Shown here piece after piece: positions 9,717 through 18,374 of a stretch of 64,000 nucleotides of DNA. Position 1 is the first letter of the stretch. Each line of letters begins with the position of its first letter. The position numbers and the translations under genes are program-made. The notes beneath the pieces are model-generated. The model was given only the letters and a program-made list of their open reading frames with translations, was not told the DNA's origin and searched no databases. Origin of the DNA: a bacterium (lineage in GTDB: Bacteria; Actinomycetota; Acidimicrobiia; Spongiisociales; ZC4RG35); the NCBI GenBank assembly GCA_024638655.1, contig JAHEJW010000001.1, forward strand, positions 82,043 to 146,042, read 5' to 3'.

Positions 9717-11312
9717 TCAACTCAACGGGACGCTCTGGCCGGCTTTGACGAATGCGTCGTCGACCATGAACACGCCGATCATGGCCGCGATCCCACCGAC
9801 GACCCCCGTGACCACCGTGCCGCCTGCCAGGACCAGGGCCCCTGCAACGATGGGGACCGCCACAACCAGGAATTGGCCGCGCCACCACCTGGAGGCGAAC
9901 TCTCCCTTGGTCATGTGGTGAAAGGCTGCCTCGGCGTTGGTTGTCGGGTGGGATCCGATCAACTCTGTCAGTGTCATGAGCCCAACGACGGCGGCGCCCA
10001 CGACCATCACTAGTGCGAAAGGCTCTGCGGCCTCGGAAACGGAGTCGGACACCATCGCGGCAATCAGCGAGAAGCCGCCGCCGACGGCCAGTGCCCCACC
10101 AATCATGTGCCAGAGGAGGAGCGGTGTCTGCCAGAGATCTCTGCCCTCGGCCTGCCCGAACAGGAAGGCGGTGTAGCCGGCCACGAGCAGCCCGTTCAGA
10201 GCCGATACGAATATCACGGGCCTGAGAGAGCCGATGTCGAGTACGCCCATGAGGAACCAGGCGCCCATCAGCGCGGCTTGGGCGCCGAGTATCCAAGCCC
10301 CTCGCACCAACCAGGAGCCCGGATTCGCCTTGGTGAGGATGTAGAGGAATCGATCAGGCCGTTTCAGATCCCAGACGAGCAGCAACCCGGTGAGAAGTAT
10401 GAACAAGCCCGCCACGAGTGGTGCCAGCCAACTCATCCAGGCCGAGTCGGTCCCGACGCCCGATAGGAGCGCCACCGCGGCGGCGACCGCGATTCCGGCT
10501 GCCAGCCCTTTGGTGAGGAAGTAGGAGCTGACCTTCCATCCCCACGGGGCCGGATGATCCGTGTTGTAGACAACCCTCGGGGGCCCGCCATTGGACGAAT
10601 CGACGCTCACTGGCGGTGAAGGTGAGGAGACATCGCCGAGATTCCCGATGGGACCGGATGGAGCCTTGGGGGTCAGGTCGACCGACATCCACGATTCGGC
10701 GACCCGGGGGGCGTCGCGCCAAACGCCCGAATCGGTCAATTCCCCGGAGCGGCTCGGGTCGAGATTCGAAGTCTCGACGCCTTTGTAGAAGACGTTGGGC
10801 CCGGTTCCCTGCTCCGGTGCTCGGACGGCCAGCTTCTCGGTCGACAACATTCTGGATATCCGGGTGGTTGGATCATCCATATCGCCCGCGATGATCGCCT
10901 GCTCGGGGCAAACGATCACACACGCCGGCTCGAGGCCTATGTCGGTTCGGTGGGCGCAGTAGTTGCACTTCTGAGCGGTGTTCTCGTGGGGATCTATGTA
11001 CAGAGCGTCGTAGGGGCAGGCCTGCATGCACGATTTGCAGCCGATGCACCGGTCGGTGTCGAAGTCGACGATCCCGTCGTCTCTCTTGAAGAGGGCCTGG
11101 GTGGGACATATGGCAACACACGGCGCATCGGTGCAGTGGTTACAGCGAAGCACCGAGAAGAAGCGCTTGGTGTCAGGCCACGCCCCCTTCTCGATGTACT
11201 TGACCCACGTGCGATTCACACCGAGAGGCACCTGGTGCTCGGTCTTGCAGGCGACTGTGCAGGCGTGACAGCCGATGCAGACGTCCTGATCTATGACGAA
11301 GCCGTACCTCAG
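9717..11312 (-). CDS. Fused 4x[4Fe-4S] ferredoxin-type / NrfD-like membrane subunit
   Basis: CIGCHACTVACK, CNHCTDAPCVAICP, CIGCKSCMQACP, CNYC...CVIVCP then NrfD-like TM region. Listed ORF begins at 11231; in-frame extension to CTG at 11312 recovers MRYGFVIDQDVCIGCHACTVACKTEHQ. Confidence 0.85.
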   Translation of the reverse strand: MRYGFVIDQDVCIGCHACTVACKTEHQVPLGVNRTWVKYIEKGAWPDTKRFFSVLRCNHCTDAPCVAICPTQALFKRDDGIVDFDTDRCIGCKSCMQACPYDALYIDPHENTAQKCNYCAHRTDIGLEPACVIVCPEQAIIAGDMDDPTTRISRMLSTEKLAVRAPEQGTGPNVFYKGVETSNLDPSRSGELTDSGVWRDAPRVAESWMSVDLTPKAPSGPIGNLGDVSSPSPPVSVDSSNGGPPRVVYNTDHPAPWGWKVSSYFLTKGLAAGIAVAAAVALLSGVGTDSAWMSWLAPLVAGLFILLTGLLLVWDLKRPDRFLYILTKANPGSWLVRGAWILGAQAALMGAWFLMGVLDIGSLRPVIFVSALNGLLVAGYTAFLFGQAEGRDLWQTPLLLWHMIGGALAVGGGFSLIAAMVSDSVSEAAEPFALVMVVGAAVVGLMTLTELIGSHPTTNAEAAFHHMTKGEFASRWWRGQFLVVAVPIVAGALVLAGGTVVTGVVGGIAAMIGVFMVDDAFVKAGQSVPLS

Positions 11313-11378
11313 TGCGAGCTCCAGAGTGTTGCCGGTCTCACCAGGAGCTTTCTAGTGGAACCGGACGGGGGCGGCGAG

Positions 11379-11603
11379 TCAGCTCTTCACCAAGATGAAG
11401 TGGAACTCCGAGCCCTCCTCGAACTGCTCCTTCAGCGAATGCCCCATGTCGTTGGCCCAAGCCGGTATATCGGAGAGGGCGCCACGATCCGTGGCGATCA
11501 ACTCGAGAGTCTGGCCTGATGTCGCGTCTTTCATCGCCTTGGCGATTCTCAGGACGGGCATCGGGCATTGCAGGTTTCGGGCGTCGACGGTTATGTCTGC
11601 CAT
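11379..11603 (-). CDS. TusA-family sulfur carrier protein
   Basis: MADITVDARNLQCPMPVLRIAKAMKDATSGQTLELIATDRGALSDIPAWANDMGH; CPxP motif. Confidence 0.92.
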   Translation of the reverse strand: MADITVDARNLQCPMPVLRIAKAMKDATSGQTLELIATDRGALSDIPAWANDMGHSLKEQFEEGSEFHFILVKS

Positions 11604-11626
11604 GTTTGGTCCTTTCAGATGATCTG

Positions 11627-12181
11627 TTAGATGAACAAGCTGATAGAAGCCTCTTTCATGAGGCTTATCGCCGATCCGGCCCCTGCTGGCTCGTCGAGAC
11701 CGTCGATCATGTCGTCTCGAGAGATGCCCATCAGGTCCATGGTCATCTGACACGGCCAGAGCTTCACTCCCATGTCACGCGCAGTCTCCAGCAGTTCCTG
11801 GACGGATGCGACGTGGTATTTGTCGGCCAAGCCCTTCATCATCGTGGGGCCCAATCCGGCGAAATGCAGTTTGGAGAGCCCGAGCTTGTCAGGCGAGCCC
11901 CTGTTGAATGCGGCCAGCATCTTCTGTCGCCAATCCTCTCCCGTGAGGCCCGAATCGGGCTTCTTCAGGATCGACAGCCCCCAGAACGTGAAGAAGACAG
12001 TGACGTCCATCCCGTAGGCAGCCCCGGTGGTGGCCAGGATCATTACCGGCCATGCCTTGTCCAGATCGCCCGATGCAGCGATGAGGACCATCTTCTCCGG
12101 CTTCGCCGGATCCTCCTGCTCTTCGAACGCTTCCTCGACTGCGGCCTCGAGGGCGGCCTCGTCGCTGATCTCGGCGGTCAT
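11627..12181 (-). CDS. DsrE/DsrF/DrsH-like family protein
   Basis: KMVLIAASGDLDKAWPVMILATTGAAYGMDVTVFFTFWGLSILKK... and LWPCQMTMDLMGI, typical of the DsrE/F-like family. Confidence 0.85.
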   Translation of the reverse strand: MTAEISDEAALEAAVEEAFEEQEDPAKPEKMVLIAASGDLDKAWPVMILATTGAAYGMDVTVFFTFWGLSILKKPDSGLTGEDWRQKMLAAFNRGSPDKLGLSKLHFAGLGPTMMKGLADKYHVASVQELLETARDMGVKLWPCQMTMDLMGISRDDMIDGLDEPAGAGSAISLMKEASISLFI

Positions 12182-12216
12182 GCAATCTCCTCCTGTTCAG
12201 CAGATGCAGGGTGCTG

Positions 12217-12238
12217 CATATATGTAGATGTGCATACT
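12217..12238. promoter_or_regulatory. Possible degenerate copy of the ArsR operator upstream of the DsrE-like gene
   Basis: CATATATGTAGATGTGCATACT matches 13 of 22 positions of the perfect dyad at 12660..12681. Confidence 0.35.
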
Positions 12239-12291
12239 AGACATGCCGGGACCGAGGATGTCGCCTAACCTCTAGGCTGACCGATGACGAT

Positions 12292-12618
12292 TTGGAGAGA
12301 AACCCCTTGTCCACACTGCGAGACGAGTACTACGAGCTCCATGCCAGCGTCTGCAAGGGCCTGGCCGATCCCAAGCGCCTGCTGATCCTGGACGCCCTGC
12401 GCGGGGGCGAGCGGTCGGTTACCGAGATTTGTGAATTGGCAGACCTTCCACAGAGCAACGTCTCACAACACCTGGCCGTCCTGAGGGAAAAAGGTCTGGT
12501 TGTGACCAGACGAGAGGGACAGCGGGTCTACTACGCAGTAGCCTCTGACAAGATCAATCAGGCTCTGGATCTGCTCCTAGAGGTGATGCGGGACAGCGTC
12601 ATAGCCCGTGCTGGCTGA
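12292..12618 (+). CDS. ArsR/SmtB-family transcriptional regulator
   Basis: CKGLADPKRLLILDALRGGERSVTEICELADLPQSNVSQHLAVLREKGLVVTRREGQRVYYAV winged HTH; start may be TTG at 12307. Confidence 0.92.
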   Translation: MERNPLSTLRDEYYELHASVCKGLADPKRLLILDALRGGERSVTEICELADLPQSNVSQHLAVLREKGLVVTRREGQRVYYAVASDKINQALDLLLEVMRDSVIARAG

Positions 12619-12659
12619 TCGACGAGCTGTTGCCCCGGGATTCGGGGTCTGACTAGCGT

Positions 12660-12681
12660 TATATGCGTAATAGCGCATATA
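12660..12681. promoter_or_regulatory. Perfect inverted repeat, likely ArsR operator
   Basis: TATATGCG-TAATAG-CGCATATA, 8-bp perfect arms, between the ArsR gene and the rhodanese/MBL gene. Confidence 0.65.
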
Positions 12682-12694
12682 CAGAGAGGCGGAC

Positions 12695-13822
12695 ATGGCC
12701 AGGTCGATGACGACCCAAGAACTCGCCCGCAAGGTCGACGACGCACGACAAGCGCCCTTCATCCTCGACGTTCGCTCACCTGAGCAATACGAACGGTGGC
12801 AGATCGAGGGCAGGGTCAAGCCAGAGACGGTCAACGTCCCGTATTGGACTGCGATCGAGGAAGACGAAGAGACCAAGACCCTCATCCCGGATGACCGGGA
12901 CGTTGTCGTCGTTTGCGCCAAGGGTGACTCATCGGATCTAGTCGTCGACGTCCTCGGCTTGTCTCGAATGGTCAACCTCGACGGCGGCATGGATGCATGG
13001 GCCACGACTCTGGTTCCCCATCGGCTTCGGGACGACGAAGGGGTGTTCATGATCCAACTGGATCGGATTGCCAAAGCTTGTCTCTCCTACGCCATTGGCG
13101 AGCGTGGGGCCGAGATGGCGGTGGTCGACCCGGCAGCGACCATTGAGACGTACATGGACCTCTCGAGAGAAATGGATGCTCCGATAACCCATGTCTTCGA
13201 CACCCACCTCCACGCCGACCATGTCTCGCTGGCAGTCGAGCTCGCCCGAAGAACCGGCGCCACATATCACATCGCCGAAGGGGACGCCGAGGGCGCCGAC
13301 ATGGACTACGAGCCACTCCGCGATGGCGAAGTGTTCCACCTGGGGAACGTCGAGCTCATCGTCCGATCGGTGGCGACACCAGGTCACACCCCGGGATCGA
13401 CTTCGATCGAAGTCGACGGCCGCTTCCTGCTGACCGGAGACGCCGTGTTCGTGACCGGAATCGGGAGACCCGACCTGGGAGGCGAGACCGAGCCATGGGC
13501 GCGCGATCTATTTCACACCATCCACGACCGCCTGGCCGGGCTGGATCACGAGCTCGAGGTCTGCCCTGCCCACTACACGTCGCGCGGGGAGTCGGGCGAG
13601 GACGGCACTCTTCGCCGCAAGCTGGGTGACCTACTGGTGAACGACCCGGTCGTCTCGATCGCAGACGAAGAGGAGTTCGTGTCATTCGTGGTCTCCCATT
13701 TGGGGACGCCTCCGGGCGAATACTCCGAGATCCGCCGGATCAACATGGGTTGGGACAACCCGTCGGAGGATCGTGTAAGGGAGTTGGAGGTGGGCCGGAA
13801 CGAGTGCGCATTGACGGGATGA
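12695..13822 (+). CDS. Rhodanese-metallo-beta-lactamase fusion (persulfide dioxygenase-like)
   Basis: N-term rhodanese (FILDVRSPEQYERWQIEG...VVVVCAKGDSS), C-term MBL (HVFDTHLHADHVS, TPGHTPGSTS, LLTGDAVF, CPAHYTSRG). Confidence 0.9.
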   Translation: MARSMTTQELARKVDDARQAPFILDVRSPEQYERWQIEGRVKPETVNVPYWTAIEEDEETKTLIPDDRDVVVVCAKGDSSDLVVDVLGLSRMVNLDGGMDAWATTLVPHRLRDDEGVFMIQLDRIAKACLSYAIGERGAEMAVVDPAATIETYMDLSREMDAPITHVFDTHLHADHVSLAVELARRTGATYHIAEGDAEGADMDYEPLRDGEVFHLGNVELIVRSVATPGHTPGSTSIEVDGRFLLTGDAVFVTGIGRPDLGGETEPWARDLFHTIHDRLAGLDHELEVCPAHYTSRGESGEDGTLRRKLGDLLVNDPVVSIADEEEFVSFVVSHLGTPPGEYSEIRRINMGWDNPSEDRVRELEVGRNECALTG

Positions 13823-13826
13823 CCCG

Positions 13827-15356
13827 TTGAGCCAACCGGCTCGTCGGCCGGCTACCCCCGAGGGTGCGAGAGCGGGTGATCTGATCGCCGGTGTGAGCGT
13901 CGCCCTGATCCTCATCCCGCAAGCACTCGCGTACGCCGTCATCGCCGGCGTACCTCCCCACGTCGGCCTCCTCGCCGCCGCCTTGCCGACCATCGCGGCC
14001 GCGCCTTTCGCATCGAGTCGATACCTACAGACAGGTCCGGTTGCGATGACCGCACTGCTGACGTTCGGCGCCCTTTCGACGATGTCCGAGCCATTCACCG
14101 ACGACTACGTCGCCATGGCGGCCCTCCTGGCCATCGTGGTCGGACTGATACGGGTGGCCATCGGGGCATTCAGACTCGGCTGGATCGCCTACTTCATGTC
14201 GAAGCCGGTCATGACCGGGTTCACCGTCGGCGCCACTGCCCTCATAGCCGCCTCGCAGCTCCCAACCCTCCTCGGCATCGAGCCGAACGGCACCGGCCTG
14301 ATCGCCGACGCCTGGGATGCAGCGACCAGACCGCGTGGCTGGAACTTGGCGGCCATTCTCTTCGGTGTGGGCACGGTGGCCCTGATCCTGATCTCGCGAA
14401 GATTCGGTCCGAGGTTCCCCGGGGTTCTGATCGCGGTTGTCGGAGCGACCATCGTCAGCGCAGCCATTGGATACGACGGACAGATCGTCGGCGACATTCC
14501 CGCCGGGCTACCCGGGCTGAGTCTCGCCCTCCCCTGGTCAGGGGCATGGGGCCTGTTGCTCCCCGGATTGGTCATCGCATTGATCGGGTTCACCGAGGCC
14601 GCCGCCATCGCCAGTGTGTTCGCCGCCGAGGACCGCGAGACCTGGAACCCCAGCAGGGAGTTCATCAGCCAGGGTGCCGCGAACATCGCATCAGGTCTGT
14701 CAGGGGGATTCCCCGTTGGGGGCTCGTTCTCGCGCAGCTCGGTCAACAGGCTCGCAGGAGCTCGCTCTCGTTGGAGCGGAGCGGTAACGGGTCTTGCGGT
14801 CCTGGCATTCATCCCCATATCGGGCTTGTTGGAGCGTCTGCCAATCGCGACACTGGCAGCGGTGGTCATCACGGCTGTCGCCCGCCTGATTCGACCCCAG
14901 GAGGTACTCCGAATCTGGCGACGGTCTCGACTTCAGGGCGGGGTAGCCGGGGTCACCCTGGCAGCAACGTTGATCCTGTCGCCGCGAATCGACCTGGCGG
15001 TCATCGTCGGTATCGCTCTGGCGGTTGCGGTTCATCTCGGTCGTGAAATGCGACTCGACGTGGAGATGGTGGTGAAAGGGGACACGCTGCGAATAGCCCC
15101 CAACGGCGTTGTCTACTTCGGTTCGACTCCCCAATTGACCGATCTCCTCATCAACGAATTGGCGCGGCACCCAGGCATCGAGCGACTGATCATCGATATG
15201 AGTGGCGTGGGGAGGATCGACTTCACCGGAGGCAACGCCCTCTCCAACGTGATCACCGATGCCAAAGCCGCAGGCCTCGACATCGAGATCGTCGAAATAC
15301 CACCTCATGCCCGTCGCATCGTCAACGGCGTGCTCCGGGACCTCGAGATGATCTGA
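13827..15356 (+). CDS. SulP-family anion/sulfate permease with C-terminal STAS domain
   Basis: DLIAGVSVALILIPQALAYAVIAGVPPHVGL...; STAS: LIIDMSGVGRIDFTGGNAL. TTG start 5 bp after the previous stop. Confidence 0.92.
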   Translation: MSQPARRPATPEGARAGDLIAGVSVALILIPQALAYAVIAGVPPHVGLLAAALPTIAAAPFASSRYLQTGPVAMTALLTFGALSTMSEPFTDDYVAMAALLAIVVGLIRVAIGAFRLGWIAYFMSKPVMTGFTVGATALIAASQLPTLLGIEPNGTGLIADAWDAATRPRGWNLAAILFGVGTVALILISRRFGPRFPGVLIAVVGATIVSAAIGYDGQIVGDIPAGLPGLSLALPWSGAWGLLLPGLVIALIGFTEAAAIASVFAAEDRETWNPSREFISQGAANIASGLSGGFPVGGSFSRSSVNRLAGARSRWSGAVTGLAVLAFIPISGLLERLPIATLAAVVITAVARLIRPQEVLRIWRRSRLQGGVAGVTLAATLILSPRIDLAVIVGIALAVAVHLGREMRLDVEMVVKGDTLRIAPNGVVYFGSTPQLTDLLINELARHPGIERLIIDMSGVGRIDFTGGNALSNVITDAKAAGLDIEIVEIPPHARRIVNGVLRDLEMI

Positions 15357-15362
15357 TCTCTG

Positions 15363-16334
15363 TCAGGCCCCAACCTGATCGATCGCTTCGATCACCTTGT
15401 CGGGAGTCTCGAGGTGCGCCTTCCAGGCGTCGGCTTCGATGAGCCTCATACCGGGCACCTGATCGACGACCTCACGCATGGCCTCTTGGGTCACCTCTCC
15501 CGCTGTGCTCCAGACATAGGCGCTAGGGACTGAGATGGTGTCGAGCTCGGAAGGCACCAGAGATGATCTCGGCGTCTCGAGGAATGCCATCAGCGAGTCG
15601 GTGGAGCCGGCCAGTGTGGCAGCCCGGTTCCGAGCAACGATCTGATCCTCCGTCGGGCACCACCCCGCTTCGTCGCATCTTGGCGCCCAACGATCCACCC
15701 CGAATCGCCCTCCGGCCTCAAAAGTATGGATCACCGCCGGACCGAGATATGGCAATCCACCCAAGAACGTCACCCAGTCGCCCTCCCGACGGAAGTCGAC
15801 GTCGATCATCACGAGCCCGCGAACCAGCGCCGGCCGGGTGACAGCCAGTTCGGCAGCGACCTCGCCCCCCAGCCCGACGCCCGCGACTACCACCGGTAAG
15901 TCGTATCTCGCTTCGACGACGCCACCAACTAGCTCCGCCATTGCCGCCACGGTGTACGGAGCACCTGAATCGGTCACACGTTGGCTGAGCCCGAAACCAG
16001 GCAGGTCCAGTCTCACGGGGCGGAATCGGTCCCCGAGACTTGCGGCGACCTCCTCCCAAAGCAGCCCACCCGACACGTCGAAGTCGTGAAGCATCACAAC
16101 GGGAACTGTGCCGCCCTCTCCTTCTTCGAGATAGAGGCTCAGACCTGCCGTCCGAATCGTTTCACCACTCTCCAGGGAATCCAGTGACTGATTCTCGATG
16201 AGGTCGATGCGCTGATTGGTGACGGCGGCCCATACGGCGAGACCTGCCAATGCGATCATCAGGACGAGCACCGACATCCGAAGGAACAGGTGGGATGACT
16301 GATCCTGTTTCGGGGGTTTCTGCAGTCCTGTCAT
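15363..16334 (-). CDS. Membrane-anchored alpha/beta hydrolase
   Basis: N-terminal TM then VPVVMLHDFDVSGGLLW, VVVAGVGLGGEVAAELAVTRPALVRGLVMIDVD. Confidence 0.8.
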   Translation of the reverse strand: MTGLQKPPKQDQSSHLFLRMSVLVLMIALAGLAVWAAVTNQRIDLIENQSLDSLESGETIRTAGLSLYLEEGEGGTVPVVMLHDFDVSGGLLWEEVAASLGDRFRPVRLDLPGFGLSQRVTDSGAPYTVAAMAELVGGVVEARYDLPVVVAGVGLGGEVAAELAVTRPALVRGLVMIDVDFRREGDWVTFLGGLPYLGPAVIHTFEAGGRFGVDRWAPRCDEAGWCPTEDQIVARNRAATLAGSTDSLMAFLETPRSSLVPSELDTISVPSAYVWSTAGEVTQEAMREVVDQVPGMRLIEADAWKAHLETPDKVIEAIDQVGA

Positions 16335-16984
16335 CGGATCAGGACGACATGGACGTGCCTTGGACCATGCACACCGAGATTGAGCTTCATCTCGATGTCA
16401 CCACTTCGGCTCGGACCCGTGACCACCACGAGGTTGGCGGTCTCCTCCACCAATGCAGGATGCTGCATGGCCCAATTCGCCAGCGTGCGGTGCAAGCGGG
16501 ACAAGTCGAGGATGGCCACGTGCACATTCGGGACGAGACTCGCCATTCGGGGTCGTCCCGGCCCGTGGAGCATCACGACACTTCCGCTTTCGGCGAGACC
16601 GGCCTCCGCGCCCGTGATCCCCAGGTCGAGATGGCGATAGCCCGACTGGTGCTCGGCTCTGCCGTCAATAGGCACTTCGTGCGCCACCCGATCGAGCCCG
16701 GCGGAAGCGAGCGCCGATACGACACCTGCAGCCGGGAGATCATCCCAGGCCATGAACGAACGTCCACCGTGACCCGAAGCGATTCCGGAAACTGCCTTGG
16801 GGACCCCATGGGGGCTGATAGGTCCGTGCACCACAGTGTCCACCTGCTGAGCCCGATTGCGGAACAAGGCGACCAGATCCTCGGTGGGCATCACCGGCAG
16901 CGCTCCGGGAACCTCGGGTGCATCCGGAAGTGCCGCAGCCATGGCAGCTTTCCCAACCTTGGTCAGGAAGATGTCACGATCCAC
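16331..16984 (-). CDS. lutC: LutC/YkgG-type LUD-domain protein
   Basis: Short LUD domain protein (GLAESGSVVMLHGPGRPRMASLVPNVHVAIL) immediately downstream of the lutB-like gene. Confidence 0.75.
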   Translation of the reverse strand: MDRDIFLTKVGKAAMAAALPDAPEVPGALPVMPTEDLVALFRNRAQQVDTVVHGPISPHGVPKAVSGIASGHGGRSFMAWDDLPAAGVVSALASAGLDRVAHEVPIDGRAEHQSGYRHLDLGITGAEAGLAESGSVVMLHGPGRPRMASLVPNVHVAILDLSRLHRTLANWAMQHPALVEETANLVVVTGPSRSGDIEMKLNLGVHGPRHVHVVLIR

Positions 16985-18374
16985 GATTGTCGCTCCACCA
17001 CTGCGCAAATGACTCTTTGGCGGGTCGAGGGAAGTCGCGGTGATCGGTCCAACCGCGCGCTGGGCCTGGTATCCGTCGCATCCAGCCACGGGAGGAAAAG
17101 GGCGCACTCAGTCTGGAGGCCCACTTCTTGGCGCGGGACCAACTCGTCGGACGGGAGGCGGTGCGTGCGTACCGCCGCATACCGGCTTCGAGCCAGCCCG
17201 GGAGCCTGCCTTCGGAGGCAGCGCGTTTGCGCAGCTCGAGCAGCATCGACGGGATCTGAATGCCTACGGGGCAAACCTCCTCGCAAGCGCCACAAAGCGT
17301 CGATGCGTAGGGGAGATCCCACCATGGCTCCATGCCGAAGATTCCAGGCGTGACGATGGCGCCCATCGGCCCGCTGTAGACGGTCCCGTATCCGTGACCT
17401 CCCACTGATCGAAAGACCGGGCAGACGTTGAGACAGGCACCACATCGGATACAGGCCAGTATCTCCGCCGTGGGGCCTGCGAGTATGTCCGACCGCCCGT
17501 TGTCGATGACGACGACATGGAGCTCCTCCGGACCGTCCGGGTCGCCGGGTCTACGAGGGCCGGTCATGACATTGGTGTATACGGAGAGGTTCTGCCCGGT
17601 CGCCGATCTGGCCAGCACCTCGAGCACAACGGCGGCGTCCTGCCAGTTGGCAACGATGCGCTCCATCCCCATCAACGCCACATGAACACGCGGCGCCGTC
17701 GTGGTGAGACGACCATTGCCCTCGTTGGTCACCAACACAACAGAACCTGACTCGGCCACGGCCAAGTTGACGCCAGAGATCCCGGCATCTGCTTCGAGGA
17801 AGATCTGTCGCAGATGCTCCCGGGCGATCTCATTCAGTTCTCCGGGATCGTCGGTGTACTCGGCGCCGAGTTTCGAGGTGAAGAGCTCGCCGACGCCCTG
17901 CCGGGTCCAATGCATCACGGGAGCGATGATGTGGCTCGGAGTATCACCTGCCAATTGGACGATGAACTCACCAAGATCGGTCTCAACGACTCGAACGCCC
18001 ATCTGCCCCAGGTGGTCGTTCAGCTCGATCTCCTCGGACACCATGGACTTCGATTTGACCGCGAGCTTTGCGCCTGTTCGTTCGAGTATCCCGGCCACGA
18101 TCTCGTTGGCCTCCGCTGCGTCTGCCGCGAAGTGAACCTGCCCTCCAACCTCAGTCAGGCGGTCAGCAAACTCGGCGAGGAGCCGGTCGAGGTGGGCGAG
18201 GGAGCGCAGCCGGATCGTCCTGGTGCGGTCGCGCAGCTCCTCCATGACAGGAAAGGCCGACACCGCCTGATCGCGATTCGTGGCGAACCGGCTCACACCC
18301 CGACCCACGGCTTCGGCCTCGTCAGTTCCCAGCAGCCTCTCGGCTCTCCCGAGGAATGAGACCGGTTGGCTCAC
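16974..18374 (-). CDS. lutB: LutB/YkgF-type iron-sulfur protein
   Basis: LUD domain (NLAVAESGSVVLVTNEGNGRLTTTAPRVHVALMGMERIV) plus CIRCGACLNVCP and CGACEEVCPVGI. Confidence 0.9.
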   Translation of the reverse strand: MSQPVSFLGRAERLLGTDEAEAVGRGVSRFATNRDQAVSAFPVMEELRDRTRTIRLRSLAHLDRLLAEFADRLTEVGGQVHFAADAAEANEIVAGILERTGAKLAVKSKSMVSEEIELNDHLGQMGVRVVETDLGEFIVQLAGDTPSHIIAPVMHWTRQGVGELFTSKLGAEYTDDPGELNEIAREHLRQIFLEADAGISGVNLAVAESGSVVLVTNEGNGRLTTTAPRVHVALMGMERIVANWQDAAVVLEVLARSATGQNLSVYTNVMTGPRRPGDPDGPEELHVVVIDNGRSDILAGPTAEILACIRCGACLNVCPVFRSVGGHGYGTVYSGPMGAIVTPGIFGMEPWWDLPYASTLCGACEEVCPVGIQIPSMLLELRKRAASEGRLPGWLEAGMRRYARTASRPTSWSRAKKWASRLSAPFSSRGWMRRIPGPARGWTDHRDFPRPAKESFAQWWSDNRGS

